Positions 1-10,501 are shown, counted from the stretch's first letter. The stretch is 52,778 nucleotides of DNA from Guptibacillus spartinae (GCF_028610625.1 NZ_JAQQWU010000021.1:1-52778), one strand, 5' to 3'. Numbers and translations: made by a program. The notes: generated by a model not told the origin, from the letters alone.

Positions 1-101
1 CCGCTAAGATCAGGGAGCAAGCTCCCATCTCTTCGCTCGACTTGCATGTATTAGGCACGCCGCCAGCGTTCGTCCTGAGCCAGGATCAAACTCTCCGATA
101 G
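1..101 (-). rRNA. 16S ribosomal RNA, 5' end only (partial)
   Basis: The complement reads as the conserved bacterial 16S start, including the GAGTTTGATCCTGGCTCAG segment at about 77-95. The gene is transcribed leftwards and leaves the window after about 100 bases. The 5' end near 101 is placed by similarity to Bacillus 16S ends and may be off by a few bases. It belongs to a different rRNA operon from the 5S gene at the right end of the window. Confidence 0.97.
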
Positions 102-169
102 AAAGCTTAATCTAGCTTTTAAAACATTTTGTTTCCGTAGAAACAACTACTTACATGGCGTTTCGTTCA

Positions 170-184
170 GTTTTCAAAGAGCAA
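170..184 (-). promoter_or_regulatory. rrn leader boxA antitermination site
   Basis: The minus strand reads TTGCTCTTTGAAAAC, close to the boxA consensus found in Bacillus rRNA leaders. It lies between promoter P2 and the 16S gene. BoxA recruits Nus factors, which keep RNA polymerase from terminating inside rRNA operons. Confidence 0.75.
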
Positions 185-220
185 TTCGTTTCTTTCAATG
201 TCGTTTTCAGCGACTTTATT

Positions 221-250
221 AATATAACATATTAACTCAGTTGGCGTCAA
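221..250 (-). promoter_or_regulatory. rRNA operon promoter P2 (sigma-A)
   Basis: The -35 is TTGACG (245-250) and the -10 is TATATT (221-226), 18 bases apart, with A-rich sequence upstream. The predicted start lies about 110 bases before the 16S gene, a usual leader length. Together with P1 it gives the tandem arrangement typical of Bacillus rRNA operons. Confidence 0.75.
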
Positions 251-305
251 CAACTTTTTTGAAATTGTTTTTCGTGTTAACCGCGTTGTTGCGGCGACCT
301 ATATA

Positions 306-363
306 ACTATATCAGGCTCTTAATCGTTATGCAACCCTTTTTTAATCTTTTTTTAAAAAAGAT
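306..363 (-). promoter_or_regulatory. rRNA operon promoter P1 with A/T-tract UP element
   Basis: The -35 is TTGCAT (329-334) and the -10 is TATAGT (306-311), 17 bases apart. Directly upstream, 335-363 is almost pure A/T tract and contains a palindrome with 9-base arms (345-363). This is the composition expected of an UP element that boosts rRNA promoters. Promoter positions are read from the sequence; the UP-element role is inferred. Confidence 0.7.
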
Positions 364-490
364 AGATAACCCATTATTTCTGTTTTTTATGCTGTTTAAC
401 CATGACTAATCAATTTTAACTTCAATCTCTTCTCTACTAATTAGCCCCCCTACTGCAGCATTACTATATGGCCCCTGGATAAGAAAGAAA
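364..490. other. Intergenic spacer with nothing recognised
   Basis: This stretch lies between the rrn P1 upstream tract and the lysS terminator. No open reading frame with a ribosome-binding site, tRNA or clear inverted repeat was seen. Confidence 0.5.
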
Positions 491-528
491 CAAAAAAAGA
501 ATGAAGTTCGATAAACGAACTTCATTCT
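491..528 (-). terminator. Intrinsic terminator of lysS
   Basis: A perfect 13-base-pair stem (498-510 with 516-528) has a 5-base loop and is followed on the minus strand by a T run at 491-498. It begins 7 bases after the lysS stop codon and insulates lysS from the rRNA promoters. Confidence 0.95.
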
Positions 529-535
529 AAGTCTT

Positions 536-2097
<1,562 letters not shown>

Positions 2098-2153
2098 GCA
2101 TTCCCGTGTAGAAACCTGTATGACAAATGCGCCGGGTGTATCATTATAAATAT

Positions 2154-2184
2154 GAAGAAAACTGCCAGTAACCATTACTGACAG
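2154..2184 (-). terminator. Intrinsic terminator between the folate operon and lysS
   Basis: A 10-base-pair stem (2162-2171 with 2175-2184, one G-T pair) with a 3-base loop is followed by TTTTCTTC on the minus strand. It can end the pab-fol-yazB transcript. It also lies only about 20 bases downstream of the strong promoter at 2204-2232, so it would end transcripts from that promoter after roughly 45 bases. Confidence 0.8.
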
Positions 2185-2190
2185 CCCACT

Positions 2191-2235
2191 ATTTCCTAGA
2201 TGTAGTATAGGAAATGCTAGTTAGAAAGTCAAACC
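2191..2235 (-). promoter_or_regulatory. Strong sigma-A-like promoter overlapped by a palindrome
   Basis: TTGACT (2227-2232) and TATACT (2204-2209) are 17 bases apart. A perfect inverted repeat, ATTTCCTA/TAGGAAAT (2191-2198 and 2208-2215), overlaps the -10 and the predicted start near 2197, which looks like an operator. The nearest gene downstream is lysS, but a terminator comes first. Its product could be a very short RNA or an attenuated lysS leader. Confidence 0.5.
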
Positions 2236-2398
2236 GCCTGTTTCAATATACTTAAATGTATAATACCCGCGATCCTCTAGTTGCCTTATCTACTCATTTC
2301 ACCATTTTGATGGTCTTTAGTCGCGTAATAAAACGAACCGCTAGATGACAAACACCATTGGGCTTGTACACTCATTCAATATACCTTACCTCTATTTT
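2236..2398. other. Intergenic remainder where dusB would be expected
   Basis: In B. subtilis the tRNA-dihydrouridine synthase gene dusB (about 330 codons) lies between yazB and lysS. Only 369 bases separate the two genes here, and no DusB-like translation was seen. A 29-codon frame (2286-2375, minus) starting with ATG after GAGGTAAGG is present but has no recognisable product. Confidence 0.5.
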
Positions 2399-2611
2399 TT
2401 ATTTGTGCTCTAATGGAAAAAGTTCTTCTAGTGATACCTTAAGCTTCTCTGCTACTGATTCCATTAATTTTGTAGTAGGCTTTCGGTTCCCTCGTTCAAT
2501 CTCTCCTAGCACAGAAACCGATACGCTTAATTCTTTTGCAAGTTGTTCTTGCGTATAACCTTTTAACTTTCGAAAAGCGCGAATACGTCTCCCGTAGATT
2601 TCCGCTTCCAT
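2399..2611 (-). CDS. yazB: Small XRE-family helix-turn-helix protein YazB
   Basis: This 70-residue protein is essentially one XRE/Cro-type helix-turn-helix domain. The recognition region around residues 18-42 contains GYTQEQLAKELSVSVS followed by the GEIERGNRKP signature. Its target is unknown. The start at 2611 is chosen because AGAAGGTG lies about 8 bases upstream. It begins inside the last 49 bases of folK, so the two are translationally linked. It is the last gene of the folate operon, the same position as in B. subtilis. Confidence 0.9.
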   Translation of the reverse strand: MEAEIYGRRIRAFRKLKGYTQEQLAKELSVSVSVLGEIERGNRKPTTKLMESVAEKLKVSLEELFPLEHK

Positions 2612-3087
2612 AGACGTACACCTTCTTTATCTTCTATATGATTAAAATAGGAATCAATTCTTTTATTTGTGGTAGGGATAACAATATCCGGACTCAGTTC
2701 ATGAAGAGGAATCAGGACAAATCCTCTTTGAAGAAGCCGAGGATGTGGGACAACCAGGCCCTCAGCTACAATATTTTCATGATTAAAGAGCAAAATATCA
2801 AGGTCTATGGTTCTTGGCCCCCACCTGATATCACGCTCTCTTCCAAGAGATTGTTCAATTCCCTGGAGAATCTCAAGTAGCTGAAAAGCATTCATCTCTG
2901 TTTCTAGCAAAGCGACCATATTAAGAAATGCATCTTGCTCTGTCATACCAATAGGGGCTGTTTCATATAAGGAGGATGTTGAAGTAATCTGTACTCCTGG
3001 GTACTCTTGCAACCTTAATAATGAGGTGTGAATATAACTCTCTCTATCTCCGATGTTAGAACCAATCCCAATATATACACTATTCAT
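2563..3087 (-). CDS. folK: 2-amino-4-hydroxy-6-hydroxymethyldihydropteridine pyrophosphokinase
   Basis: Transfers pyrophosphate from ATP to 6-hydroxymethyl-7,8-dihydropterin, which FolP then joins to p-aminobenzoate. The 174-residue protein starts with the family pattern YIGIGSNIGDR. It carries the central RWGPRTIDLDIL motif (about residues 90-101), whose two aspartates bind magnesium, followed by VPHPRL (about 117-122). It overlaps folB by 8 bases and yazB by 49 bases, consistent with a tightly coupled folate operon. Confidence 0.96.
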   Translation of the reverse strand: MNSVYIGIGSNIGDRESYIHTSLLRLQEYPGVQITSTSSLYETAPIGMTEQDAFLNMVALLETEMNAFQLLEILQGIEQSLGRERDIRWGPRTIDLDILLFNHENIVAEGLVVPHPRLLQRGFVLIPLHELSPDIVIPTTNKRIDSYFNHIEDKEGVRLWKRKSTGDVFALFES

Positions 3088-3445
3088 TTCGTTCCCTCTT
3101 CATTTCGATCGCAACAGAGTCATAATGACCATCTATTGGGGGATCTGGCTTAATCACTTTAATTGTACATGCACGGACGATTTCAAATTGTTGAAACATC
3201 TTACCTGCGATTTCCTCAGCTACTGTCTCAACTAATTTTCGAGGCGTTCCTTCTACAATTCCTTTAATGACATTGTAAGCATCTGCATAATTCACTGTAT
3301 AGTTTAAATCATCTGATTGACTAGCTTTCGAGAGATCTGCTTCTAGCGTCAGATCTACATAGAAACGTTGTCCGAGTTTGTTTTCTTCAGGGAACACACC
3401 GTGGTACCCGTAGAATTTCATTCCGTTCAGGTAGATTTTATCCAT
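3080..3445 (-). CDS. folB: Dihydroneopterin aldolase
   Basis: Cleaves 7,8-dihydroneopterin to 6-hydroxymethyl-7,8-dihydropterin, the substrate of FolK. The 121-residue protein has the family's GMKFYGYHGVFPEE start and the active-site region with NYADAYNVIK. A conserved lysine (KVIKPDPP) lies near residue 100. The frame is open 15 codons further upstream, but the ATG at 3445 is chosen because AGGAGAGTG lies just before it and the protein then matches family length. It lies 16 bases after folP. Confidence 0.96.
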   Translation of the reverse strand: MDKIYLNGMKFYGYHGVFPEENKLGQRFYVDLTLEADLSKASQSDDLNYTVNYADAYNVIKGIVEGTPRKLVETVAEEIAGKMFQQFEIVRACTIKVIKPDPPIDGHYDSVAIEMKRERNE

Positions 3446-3461
3446 CTTATTCACTCTCCTA

Positions 3462-4319
3462 TCAATTGAGATGTGGTTTAAGCATTGCATCCATCATCTG
3501 GGCCATTCGCGCCATCGGCTTTACGTCGTGAACTCGAATGATTTGTGTGCCTCTCTCAATTCCGAGACAAATCGTTGCTCCAGTCCCTTCGACCCGATCA
3601 TCTGCTGGCGTGTTTAATGTTTTGGCTACGATAGATTTTCGCGAGGTACCAAGTAACACTGGGTATCCTAATGCAGTAAATTCATTTAATCTCCTCATGA
3701 CTTCAAGGTTCTGCTCATGTGTTTTTGCAAACCCGATGCCAGGATCAAGGATAATATTTTCGTCTTTTACGCCTGCTAAACGAGCAATTTCTATACTTTC
3801 TTCCAAATCAGCTTTTATATCCATCATAATATCACGATAATTCGTGTTATCACGATTATGCATCAAGATGATAGGGACCTTATGTTCTGCAGCTACTCGA
3901 GCCATATCAGGATCTGCCTTTGCTCCCCAAACATCATTAATAATGTCAGCTCCAGCTAGAAGTGCCTGATGAGCTACCTCGGCTTTATACGTATCTATAG
4001 AAATAGGAACCTCCACAGCGTGACGAACTGCTTTAATAACCGGGATAACGCGTCTGAGCTCCTCCTCCAATGGGACAGAGACAGCACCCGGACGAGTTGA
4101 TTCTCCACCAATATCAATGATATCAGCGCCATCTTCAACCAGTTGAATAGCATGAGCAACTGCCTGTGATGTCGTATTGTATTCTCCCCCGTCGGAAAAT
4201 GAATCTGGAGTTGTATTCAGGATACCCATAACCCAGGTTTTATCATTCCAGTTAATAAACTTATCTCGCCATTTCATCGTCATCGGATGGGCTTTATGCT
4301 TATCAATTACCGTTACCAA
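3462..4319 (-). CDS. folP: Dihydropteroate synthase
   Basis: Condenses p-aminobenzoate with hydroxymethyldihydropterin pyrophosphate; this enzyme is the sulfonamide target. The 285-residue TIM-barrel protein has the pterin-binding signatures GILNTTPDSFSDGG (near residue 32) and DIGGESTRPGA (near residue 72), and ends with the TGATICLGIERG and VHDVKPMARM region. A TTG at 4319 is chosen as start: AAGGAG is 8 bases before it, whereas the GTG at 4328 overlaps that same ribosome-binding site. Confidence 0.95.
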   Translation of the reverse strand: MVTVIDKHKAHPMTMKWRDKFINWNDKTWVMGILNTTPDSFSDGGEYNTTSQAVAHAIQLVEDGADIIDIGGESTRPGAVSVPLEEELRRVIPVIKAVRHAVEVPISIDTYKAEVAHQALLAGADIINDVWGAKADPDMARVAAEHKVPIILMHNRDNTNYRDIMMDIKADLEESIEIARLAGVKDENIILDPGIGFAKTHEQNLEVMRRLNEFTALGYPVLLGTSRKSIVAKTLNTPADDRVEGTGATICLGIERGTQIIRVHDVKPMARMAQMMDAMLKPHLN

Positions 4320-4352
4320 GCGGCTCACTCCTTTTCGTACATATGATCTTAG

Positions 4353-5207
4353 TTAGTATTCCTCTCGACTCATTAACGATGTCCGATGTTGTTCATATTG
4401 AAGGATGAGCTCGTTCGTCGCAGGGCCATGAAGACCCGGCAATGGTTTTTGTTCAATTTGAAACAACGGAACGATTTCTTGAACGGAATTTGTCACAAAC
4501 GCTTCATCTGCTTCCAGAAGTGCTTTTTCTTTAAAGCTACCTTCTTGAACAGCAATCCCCATTTTCTTTGCAACATGCACAACAAACTGTCTCGTAACGC
4601 CATTTAAAATTCCCGTCGACAGCTCCGGGGTAAAAAGCGTACCGTTTTTAAACCAAAATAAATTCGAGACAATTCCTTCAGCAAGCATGCCGTTTTGTGT
4701 TAAGAAAATGCCTTCCACCGTAGGGTCGCTGCCTACTTCTCTTTTGGCAAGAATATTATTTAAATAATGATGTGACTTTAACCGATACTCACCCTCGGGT
4801 GAGTTACGCTTATGTGATAGAATGACACCACGCTTTGCCTTTCGAGAAGGGCTGCCGATTGCTTTCACAAAGATAATCACAGTTGGTTCTACGTAAGCAT
4901 CAGTTTTAAGCCCAATTTCTCCCTCTCCGGCTGAAACGTTCAACCGGACATACGCATCCTTCATATCATTTGCTTGTATGGTTTGCTTTACCTGACAAAG
5001 AAGTTCATCGTACGTATAGGGAAACTGAATTTGAAGCATTTCAAGCGATTCACGCAGACGCTTGTAGTGATCGCAGAATAAAAAAGGATGACCTTCATAA
5101 GTTCGAAAGGTTTCAAACACACCGACACCGTATAAATAACCATGATCATATGCCGAGATAACTGCCTTTTGATCGTCAATTAGCTCCCCATTAATTGTTA
5201 GAAACAT
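4353..5207 (-). CDS. pabC: Aminodeoxychorismate lyase (class IV PLP enzyme)
   Basis: Converts 4-amino-4-deoxychorismate to p-aminobenzoate and pyruvate, supplying FolP. The 284-residue protein has class IV aminotransferase features: [13 protein letters not shown] near residues 21-33, the LKSHHYLNN segment with the likely PLP lysine near residue 143, and [10 protein letters not shown] near residue 178. Class IV aminotransferases can be hard to tell apart, but its place between pabA and folP makes this assignment secure. It overlaps pabA by 10 bases. Confidence 0.94.
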   Translation of the reverse strand: MFLTINGELIDDQKAVISAYDHGYLYGVGVFETFRTYEGHPFLFCDHYKRLRESLEMLQIQFPYTYDELLCQVKQTIQANDMKDAYVRLNVSAGEGEIGLKTDAYVEPTVIIFVKAIGSPSRKAKRGVILSHKRNSPEGEYRLKSHHYLNNILAKREVGSDPTVEGIFLTQNGMLAEGIVSNLFWFKNGTLFTPELSTGILNGVTRQFVVHVAKKMGIAVQEGSFKEKALLEADEAFVTNSVQEIVPLFQIEQKPLPGLHGPATNELILQYEQHRTSLMSREEY

Positions 5208-5782
5208 GGTTCTCTTCGATGTGTTTCAATAAAGTTTTTCAAAAGTGTTTTACCCGTGTTGGTCATAATGGATTCAGGATGAAATTGGACGCCTTCGATG
5301 GCAAGGTCTTTGTGACGAATCGCCATAATCTCACCCTCAACTGTCCATGCACTAATCTCGAAGCATTCTGGCAATGTTTCTTTTTTTACAATCAATGAAT
5401 GATACCTCGTGGCAGTAAAGGGATTATCAAGGCCTTGAAAAATTGTTCTTCCGTCGTGATGCATCGGCGACGTTTTTCCATGCATAAGTCGATCGGCTTT
5501 TATAACATCTCCACCAAAAACCTGGGCAATGGACTGATGACCCAGGCATACCCCGAATATAGGAATGCTTCCAGCAAAATGTTTAATCACCGCCATGCTA
5601 ATTCCCGCTTCATTAGGGCTGCACGGTCCAGGAGATACCATAATAAAGGATGGGTTGAGCTCCTCAATTTCTGAGATGGTTATTTCATCGTTTCGTTTTA
5701 CGACTAGCTTTTCACCCATTTCTCCAAGATACTGCACCAAGTTATACGTAAACGAATCATAATTATCAATCATTAAGATCAT
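5198..5782 (-). CDS. pabA: Aminodeoxychorismate/anthranilate synthase glutamine amidotransferase subunit
   Basis: Releases ammonia from glutamine for PabB. In Bacillus the same subunit usually also serves anthranilate synthase in tryptophan synthesis. The 194-residue class I amidotransferase starts [20 protein letters not shown] and has the oxyanion loop [13 protein letters not shown]. The catalytic cysteine is in FGVCLGHQ (near residue 79), and the His-Glu pair is in VQFHPES (near residue 168). It lies 18 bases after pabB and overlaps pabC. Confidence 0.95.
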   Translation of the reverse strand: MILMIDNYDSFTYNLVQYLGEMGEKLVVKRNDEITISEIEELNPSFIMVSPGPCSPNEAGISMAVIKHFAGSIPIFGVCLGHQSIAQVFGGDVIKADRLMHGKTSPMHHDGRTIFQGLDNPFTATRYHSLIVKKETLPECFEISAWTVEGEIMAIRHKDLAIEGVQFHPESIMTNTGKTLLKNFIETHRREPCF

Positions 5783-5800
5783 TCTTTCTCCTCCTCTAAG

Positions 5801-7246
5801 CTATTCTCTGCTCGTCTCTTTTTCTTCACTTAACTCTTTTGCTTTCCATAGAGCCCTTGCTTTCTTTAATGATTCTTTGTACTCAGCTTCTGGATTAGAG
5901 TCAATGACAATACCAGCACCAGCTTGTACATGTGCCACGTTATCTTGTATCACCATTGTACGGATCGCGATGTTCAATTCCATATCATCATTAAAACCAA
6001 TCCATCCAATAGAACCAGTGTAAACCCCACGGCGCACAGGCTCAAGTTCTTCAATGATTTCCATCGTTCTAATCTTTGGAGCTCCTGTAATCGTACCACC
6101 TGGAAAAGTAGCTTTAATTGCATCAAAAGCGGTTGCCTGCTTTGTGGAAATGCCACGTACATTTGAAACAATATGCTGCACGTGTGAGTACTTCTCAATC
6201 ACCATAAATTCATCTACTTCAACCGTCCCATATTCACAAACTCGTCCAAGGTCGTTTCGCTCAAGATCCACAAGCATGACATGTTCAGCACGTTCTTTTT
6301 CATTTTCAATAAGCGTGCGCGCAAGTTGCCGATCTTCTTCATCATTTTTTCCGCGTGAACGCGTACCTGCAATTGGGCGTGTACTTAACGCTACACCCTT
6401 CTTCTTAATCAGAAGCTCAGGAGATGCACTGACAAGATCGAATGCCGCTGTATGAATAAAGGACATGTAAGGAGAGGGGTTAATGGTTCTAAGCGTTTCA
6501 TATATCGAAATAGGTTTAGAGTGAAGTGTTCTGGATTCTCTAAGTGACAGGTTTACCTGAAAAACATCTCCAGCTGAAATATAGGTTTGTATCTTTTTAA
6601 CGGCTGCTGAGAAAGCGTGCTGGTCCATTGAAAAAAGCCGACTCTCTTCTTTAGAAAAAGAAGAAGATTGGAATGGTTCGACTCCATATGGATCCATCCA
6701 CTGCTGCTTATACGTTTTAAGGCGCTTCTTAGCTTGTTTTTCCTCACCTTGTTCCACCTGAGAAATGAACCAGAGTGTTTCTAATGAATGATCATAGACA
6801 CCAACATCTTCATATACAATAAAGAAAAGTTCTGGAAGCTCTAAATCATTAGCAGCTAGCCGAGGTATATTTTCAATTTGACGAACGATATCATAACTAA
6901 GATACCCCATCGCACCACCTTGAAAGTCTGGCAAAGAGTCATCATTAACTGCCACATGGCGTTGCATCCATTCTTCCATCAACTCCAGCAAGTTACCTTC
7001 AAATGATTCAGACTCCTTTCCCTCCTCTTTAATCGTAAGAGAAGTACCGGATCCAATCAGCGAGGCAATCGGCTTAATTCCAAACATACTATACCGGCCA
7101 CCACGCGTACTATCTAATAAAATATGCTCTTCGCGTTGTTCGGCGAATGACTTGTATCGTAAAAACCACTCATCTGCCTTAACATTCATGTTTTCATATA
7201 ACGTATGACGTGCGATTTTCTCTAGTTGTTTTGGCAAACTTTTCAC
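5801..7246 (-). CDS. pabB: Aminodeoxychorismate synthase component I
   Basis: Uses ammonia from PabA to turn chorismate into 4-amino-4-deoxychorismate. The 481-residue protein has the N-terminal TrpE/PabB domain and a C-terminal chorismate-binding domain. The latter includes STRPIAGTRSRG, ERAEHVMLVDLERNDLGRV and the FPGGTITGAPKIRTMEII signature. It could be confused with TrpE, but the adjoining pabA, pabC and folP point to folate synthesis. The start is uncertain: GTG at 7246 sits very close to AGGGTG, and a TTG at 7237 has better spacing. It appears to be the first gene of the folate operon. Confidence 0.94.
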   Translation of the reverse strand: MKSLPKQLEKIARHTLYENMNVKADEWFLRYKSFAEQREEHILLDSTRGGRYSMFGIKPIASLIGSGTSLTIKEEGKESESFEGNLLELMEEWMQRHVAVNDDSLPDFQGGAMGYLSYDIVRQIENIPRLAANDLELPELFFIVYEDVGVYDHSLETLWFISQVEQGEEKQAKKRLKTYKQQWMDPYGVEPFQSSSFSKEESRLFSMDQHAFSAAVKKIQTYISAGDVFQVNLSLRESRTLHSKPISIYETLRTINPSPYMSFIHTAAFDLVSASPELLIKKKGVALSTRPIAGTRSRGKNDEEDRQLARTLIENEKERAEHVMLVDLERNDLGRVCEYGTVEVDEFMVIEKYSHVQHIVSNVRGISTKQATAFDAIKATFPGGTITGAPKIRTMEIIEELEPVRRGVYTGSIGWIGFNDDMELNIAIRTMVIQDNVAHVQAGAGIVIDSNPEAEYKESLKKARALWKAKELSEEKETSRE

Positions 7247-7393
7247 ACCCTATCAAAAGCTTAAGCATAAGCTACTGCTCAGTTTATGCCTCTATTCTAC
7301 ATGAAGTTAACAAACGCTTCACCTTTTTTATGTTCCCCTAACATTTTAGAATACCCAATTAGAAATTCTTCCCTTCTCTCTTCCTGAAAATAG

Positions 7394-7421
7394 AAAAGCA
7401 GCCCATTGAAGGACTGCTTTT
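7394..7421 (-). terminator. Intrinsic terminator of cysK
   Basis: AAAAGCAG/CTGCTTTT arms (7394-7401 and 7414-7421), extended by two more pairs beyond one mismatch, close a short loop. A T-rich tail follows on the minus strand. It starts a few bases after the cysK stop codon. Confidence 0.9.
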
Positions 7422-7429
7422 ACGCTTTC

Positions 7430-8356
7430 TTATTCGTCGTCAAATTGAAATAGTGGTGTACTTAGGTACCGTTCTCCGTTACTTGGAATCACAGCAAGAA
7501 CTTTCTTACCTTTGCCGAGTTTTTTAGCCACTTCGAGCGCTGCAAAGATTGCAGCACCTGAAGAAATACCGCCAAGAATCCCTTCTTCTCTCGCTGCCTT
7601 TCTTGCCCACTCAAAGGCTTGCTCGTTTTGAACTTGAATCACTTCGTCATAAACATCCGTATTCAGAACGGCTGGCACAAAACCAGCACCAATCCCTTGA
7701 ATTTTATGGGGCCCTGGCTTACCGCCAGATAAAATAGGGGAGTCAGTTGGTTCTACTGCATATAGCTTGACTGATGGAAAGTGCTTTTTCAAAACTTCAC
7801 CCGCACCGGTAATCGTTCCCCCAGTTCCAATACCTGCAACAAAACCATCAAGCTGATCCATCTGCTCAACGATTTCTTGACCCGTTGTCCGACGATGAAC
7901 TTCAGGATTTGCTTCATTTTTGAATTGTTGGGGCATGAAATAACCATGTTCTTTTGCTAACTCCTCGGATTTGCGAATGGCTCCGCCCATTCCTTCAGAT
8001 CCAGGAGTAAGAACAAGCTTTGCTCCGTAAGCTTTTAACAAGTTGCGTCGTTCCATACTCATCGTATCTGGCATAACAAGAACAGCCTGGTAGCCTTTTG
8101 CTGCTGCAACCATTGCAAGACCAATTCCCGTATTACCACTTGTAGGCTCAACAAACGTATCTCCCGGCTTTAATTCGCCTTTTTCTTCAGCCGCTTCAAT
8201 CATTGCAAGTGCAATACGATCCTTTACGCTGCTTCCAGGATTCATAAATTCAAGCTTTAGATATACCTCTGCATGGTCCTCATTAGTGATGCGGTTAAGT
8301 TTCACAATAGGTGTTTGACCGATTAGATCTGTAATTGAATTTGCTACTCTCATCAT
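7430..8356 (-). CDS. cysK: Cysteine synthase (O-acetylserine sulfhydrylase)
   Basis: PLP enzyme that makes L-cysteine from O-acetylserine and sulfide. The 308-residue protein has the PLP lysine in [11 protein letters not shown] (near residue 43), the substrate loop [12 protein letters not shown], the PLP-phosphate loop [12 protein letters not shown] and the C-terminal GGISSGAA segment. Length and motifs match the long-known Bacillus CysK. The protein YacD that lies between hslO and cysK in B. subtilis is absent here. It has its own sigma-A promoter and terminator, so it is a single-gene unit. Confidence 0.96.
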   Translation of the reverse strand: MMRVANSITDLIGQTPIVKLNRITNEDHAEVYLKLEFMNPGSSVKDRIALAMIEAAEEKGELKPGDTFVEPTSGNTGIGLAMVAAAKGYQAVLVMPDTMSMERRNLLKAYGAKLVLTPGSEGMGGAIRKSEELAKEHGYFMPQQFKNEANPEVHRRTTGQEIVEQMDQLDGFVAGIGTGGTITGAGEVLKKHFPSVKLYAVEPTDSPILSGGKPGPHKIQGIGAGFVPAVLNTDVYDEVIQVQNEQAFEWARKAAREEGILGGISSGAAIFAALEVAKKLGKGKKVLAVIPSNGERYLSTPLFQFDDE

Positions 8357-8404
8357 CGCGCCTCCTCAAACCCGAGTGTTTTTATAGGGATTATCTTACT
8401 AAAA

Positions 8405-8433
8405 AGAATATCACCACTGAACTTAACTGTCAA
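8405..8433 (-). promoter_or_regulatory. cysK promoter (sigma-A)
   Basis: A perfect TTGACA (8428-8433) and TATTCT (8405-8410) are separated by 17 bases, and TGA precedes the -10 as an extended element. It starts just after the hslO stop codon and about 50 bases before the cysK start. In B. subtilis the cysK gene answers to the cysteine regulator CymR; a CymR site was not confidently identified here. Confidence 0.75.
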
Positions 8434-8443
8434 TTTGAACCTT

Positions 8444-9325
8444 TTATACCTTGCTTTCAGCGTATAATTCTTGAAGCTCTTCTTTTGAGAAATGATAGTG
8501 CGCATTACAAAAATGACAAGCTGTTTCCGCTTCTCCATCTTCCTCAATCATATTGCTGATTTCTTCTTTTCCAAGTCCCATAATTCCATTTGAAAAACGC
8601 TCTTTTGAACAGCTACACTCAAATTGTACAGGCATATTGTCGATGACTTTAATATTTTCTTCCCCGAGGAGGGCATTTAAAATCTCTTCTGGTGTTTTAC
8701 CCGCTTCAATCAATTTGGAAATCGGCGGAATGGCTTCAATGCGTTTCTCGATAAAGCGAATGGTTTCCTCACCGGCACCAGGGAGCAATTGAATCATAAA
8801 TCCTCCAGCTGCAAGGATTGTATTATCTGGATTCACAAGTACACCAACACCGACTGCAGAAGGAATTTGTTCGGATGTAACAAGATAATACGTAAAATCT
8901 TCGCCTAATTCACCGGAAACAATGGGAACTTGCCCTGTGAATTTCTCACGCATCCCAATGTCTTTCACTACAGATAGAAATCCATCGCGTCCTACAGCTT
9001 GCGCCACATCCAACTTCCCGTGTTCATTTAAATCAAAGTGAACGTGTGGGTTACTAACATATCCACGTGTTTCACCTTTTGCATTCGCATCAACAATGAT
9101 GGCGCCAATCGGTCCGCCACCTTCAATTTTTACGGTGATTTTTTCCTCACCTTTTAGTCCAGTCGCGATCATTGTCGATGCTGTCATGGCACGACCAAGC
9201 GCAGCCGATGCAGTCGGCCAAGTATTATGACGGCGCTGTGCCTCTGCAACCATTTCGGTACTAGATATCGCATAAGCTCTCACATTGCCATCGAACGCAA
9301 GTGCTTTAATTAAATAATCATTCAT
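8444..9325 (-). CDS. hslO: Redox-regulated molecular chaperone Hsp33
   Basis: Cytoplasmic holdase chaperone switched on by oxidation. The 293-residue protein shows the Hsp33 core ([20 protein letters not shown] near residues 30-50, [20 protein letters not shown]). It ends with the four zinc-binding cysteines of the redox switch, CSC near residue 235 and CHFC near residue 268. The frame is open 24 codons further upstream, but the ATG at 9325 fits AAAGGAG and the family start. It follows coaX, as in B. subtilis. Confidence 0.96.
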   Translation of the reverse strand: MNDYLIKALAFDGNVRAYAISSTEMVAEAQRRHNTWPTASAALGRAMTASTMIATGLKGEEKITVKIEGGGPIGAIIVDANAKGETRGYVSNPHVHFDLNEHGKLDVAQAVGRDGFLSVVKDIGMREKFTGQVPIVSGELGEDFTYYLVTSEQIPSAVGVGVLVNPDNTILAAGGFMIQLLPGAGEETIRFIEKRIEAIPPISKLIEAGKTPEEILNALLGEENIKVIDNMPVQFECSCSKERFSNGIMGLGKEEISNMIEEDGEAETACHFCNAHYHFSKEELQELYAESKV

Positions 9326-9505
9326 TACTATATAGCTCCTTTCACTAGTGGGCCATTGCCCTCTTCCACGATACATCATTTTTTCATGAACTTCCATTAT
9401 GAGAAACTAAGAGAAGACTCAAGGTGAACTATTGTGCGATAGAACACTCTTTTTTTATCTACAACTAAGTACCATTTACATTTTAATTTCCCCAAAAACT
9501 CAAAA

Positions 9506-9539
9506 TGAAAAACGCATCCCGTTTTATCGGTATGCGTTT
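9506..9539 (-). terminator. Intrinsic terminator of coaX, overlapping its last codons
   Basis: AAACGCAT arms (9510-9517 and 9532-9539), with an inner CCG/CGG after one mismatch, close a 6-base loop. A T-rich tail follows on the minus strand. The upstream arm consists of the last coaX codons, including part of the stop region at 9524. Confidence 0.88.
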
Positions 9540-10309
9540 AGCTCTTCTTTGTTCTTATTATATATAAAATGTAGACCTTTCAAAGTTAAGAACGGATCAA
9601 CAACATCAATCAGATCACATTCCTCTGCAATGAGGGAAGCCAGTCCTCCTGTCGCTATAACAGTAGGCTCTTTAGGAGAATGTTTTTTCATACGAGAAAC
9701 AATTCCTTCAACCTGACCAACATACCCGTACAGCGTCCCACTCTGCATTGCACTCACCGTATTTTTCCCAACAATATGGTTTGGCTTTGCAATTTCAATA
9801 CGAGGAAGTTTCGCTGCATGCATGTAAAGCGCTTCTGTTGATATGTTAATGCCCGGCGCAATCGCTCCACCAACGTACTGTTTTTGTTCATCAATATAGC
9901 AATAGGTTGTCGCCGTACCAAAATCAACAATAATAAGTGGCGCACCGTAAAGATGAATGCCAGCTACTGCATTGACGATCCGGTCGGCTCCCACTTCTTT
10001 TGGATTATCATACTTTATATTGAGGCCTGTCTTAATTCCAGGACCAATCACTAATGGTTTGTGATGGAAATATTTCTGGCACATTCGCTCAAGAGCGAAC
10101 ATGATCGGAGGCACAACGGATGAAATGATAATGCCTTCTACGTCATCAAACGAAAGTTCTTCATGAGAAAAGAGGCCTTTAATAACCATTGCGTATTCAT
10201 CTTCTGTCTGCTTCCGGCTTGTCCCCATTCGCCAGTGATGCTTTAACTCTTCACCTTCATACACACCGAGAACAATATTTGTATTTCCTACATCAAGCAC
10301 AAGTATCAT
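9524..10309 (-). CDS. coaX: Type III pantothenate kinase
   Basis: Catalyses the first step of coenzyme A synthesis, phosphorylating pantothenate. The 261-residue ASKHA-fold protein has the phosphate-1 motif [11 protein letters not shown] at the N terminus, [11 protein letters not shown] near residue 105 and [14 protein letters not shown] near residues 125-138. The ATG at 10309 is preceded by AAGGTGA. It lies between ftsH and hslO, and the terminators on both sides suggest it is transcribed alone. Confidence 0.95.
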   Translation of the reverse strand: MILVLDVGNTNIVLGVYEGEELKHHWRMGTSRKQTEDEYAMVIKGLFSHEELSFDDVEGIIISSVVPPIMFALERMCQKYFHHKPLVIGPGIKTGLNIKYDNPKEVGADRIVNAVAGIHLYGAPLIIVDFGTATTYCYIDEQKQYVGGAIAPGINISTEALYMHAAKLPRIEIAKPNHIVGKNTVSAMQSGTLYGYVGQVEGIVSRMKKHSPKEPTVIATGGLASLIAEECDLIDVVDPFLTLKGLHFIYNKNKEELNAYR

Positions 10310-10355
10310 ATTATCACCTTATTAAAAAAATTTAACTTCAGTCATGCTCTCTATA

Positions 10356-10364
10356 GTTATACCA
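10356..10364 (-). promoter_or_regulatory. Possible extended -10 promoter of coaX
   Basis: TATAAC (10356-10361) is preceded by TGG, giving an extended -10. No good -35 lies at the usual distance. It is about 45 bases upstream of the coaX start and downstream of the ftsH terminator. Confidence 0.4.
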
Positions 10365-10455
10365 CACATTGGAATCAAAAACGAAGAACTTTTTTGAGAG
10401 CGTTTACTTTAAGGTGGTAATGGAAAAGAGATTTAGCCTCCATCCCTATAAAGAG

Positions 10456-10492
10456 ATAAAAAAGCAGGATGTCATTAATGACATCCTGCTTT
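10456..10492 (-). terminator. Intrinsic terminator of ftsH
   Basis: Perfect inverted repeat of 16-base arms (10461-10476 and 10477-10492) starting 9 bases after the ftsH stop, with a run of T on the minus strand. The A run at one end and T run at the other mean it could work in either direction. Confidence 0.95.
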
Positions 10493-10501
10493 ACCAACAC
10501 G

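Noticed and set aside
2286-2375. 29-codon minus-strand reading frame in the yazB-lysS spacer
   Set aside because: It has an ATG and a partial ribosome-binding site but no known product, and a frame this short is expected by chance.
6054-6455. 133-codon plus-strand reading frame
   Set aside because: Antisense to the chorismate-binding domain of pabB; composition typical of a shadow frame.
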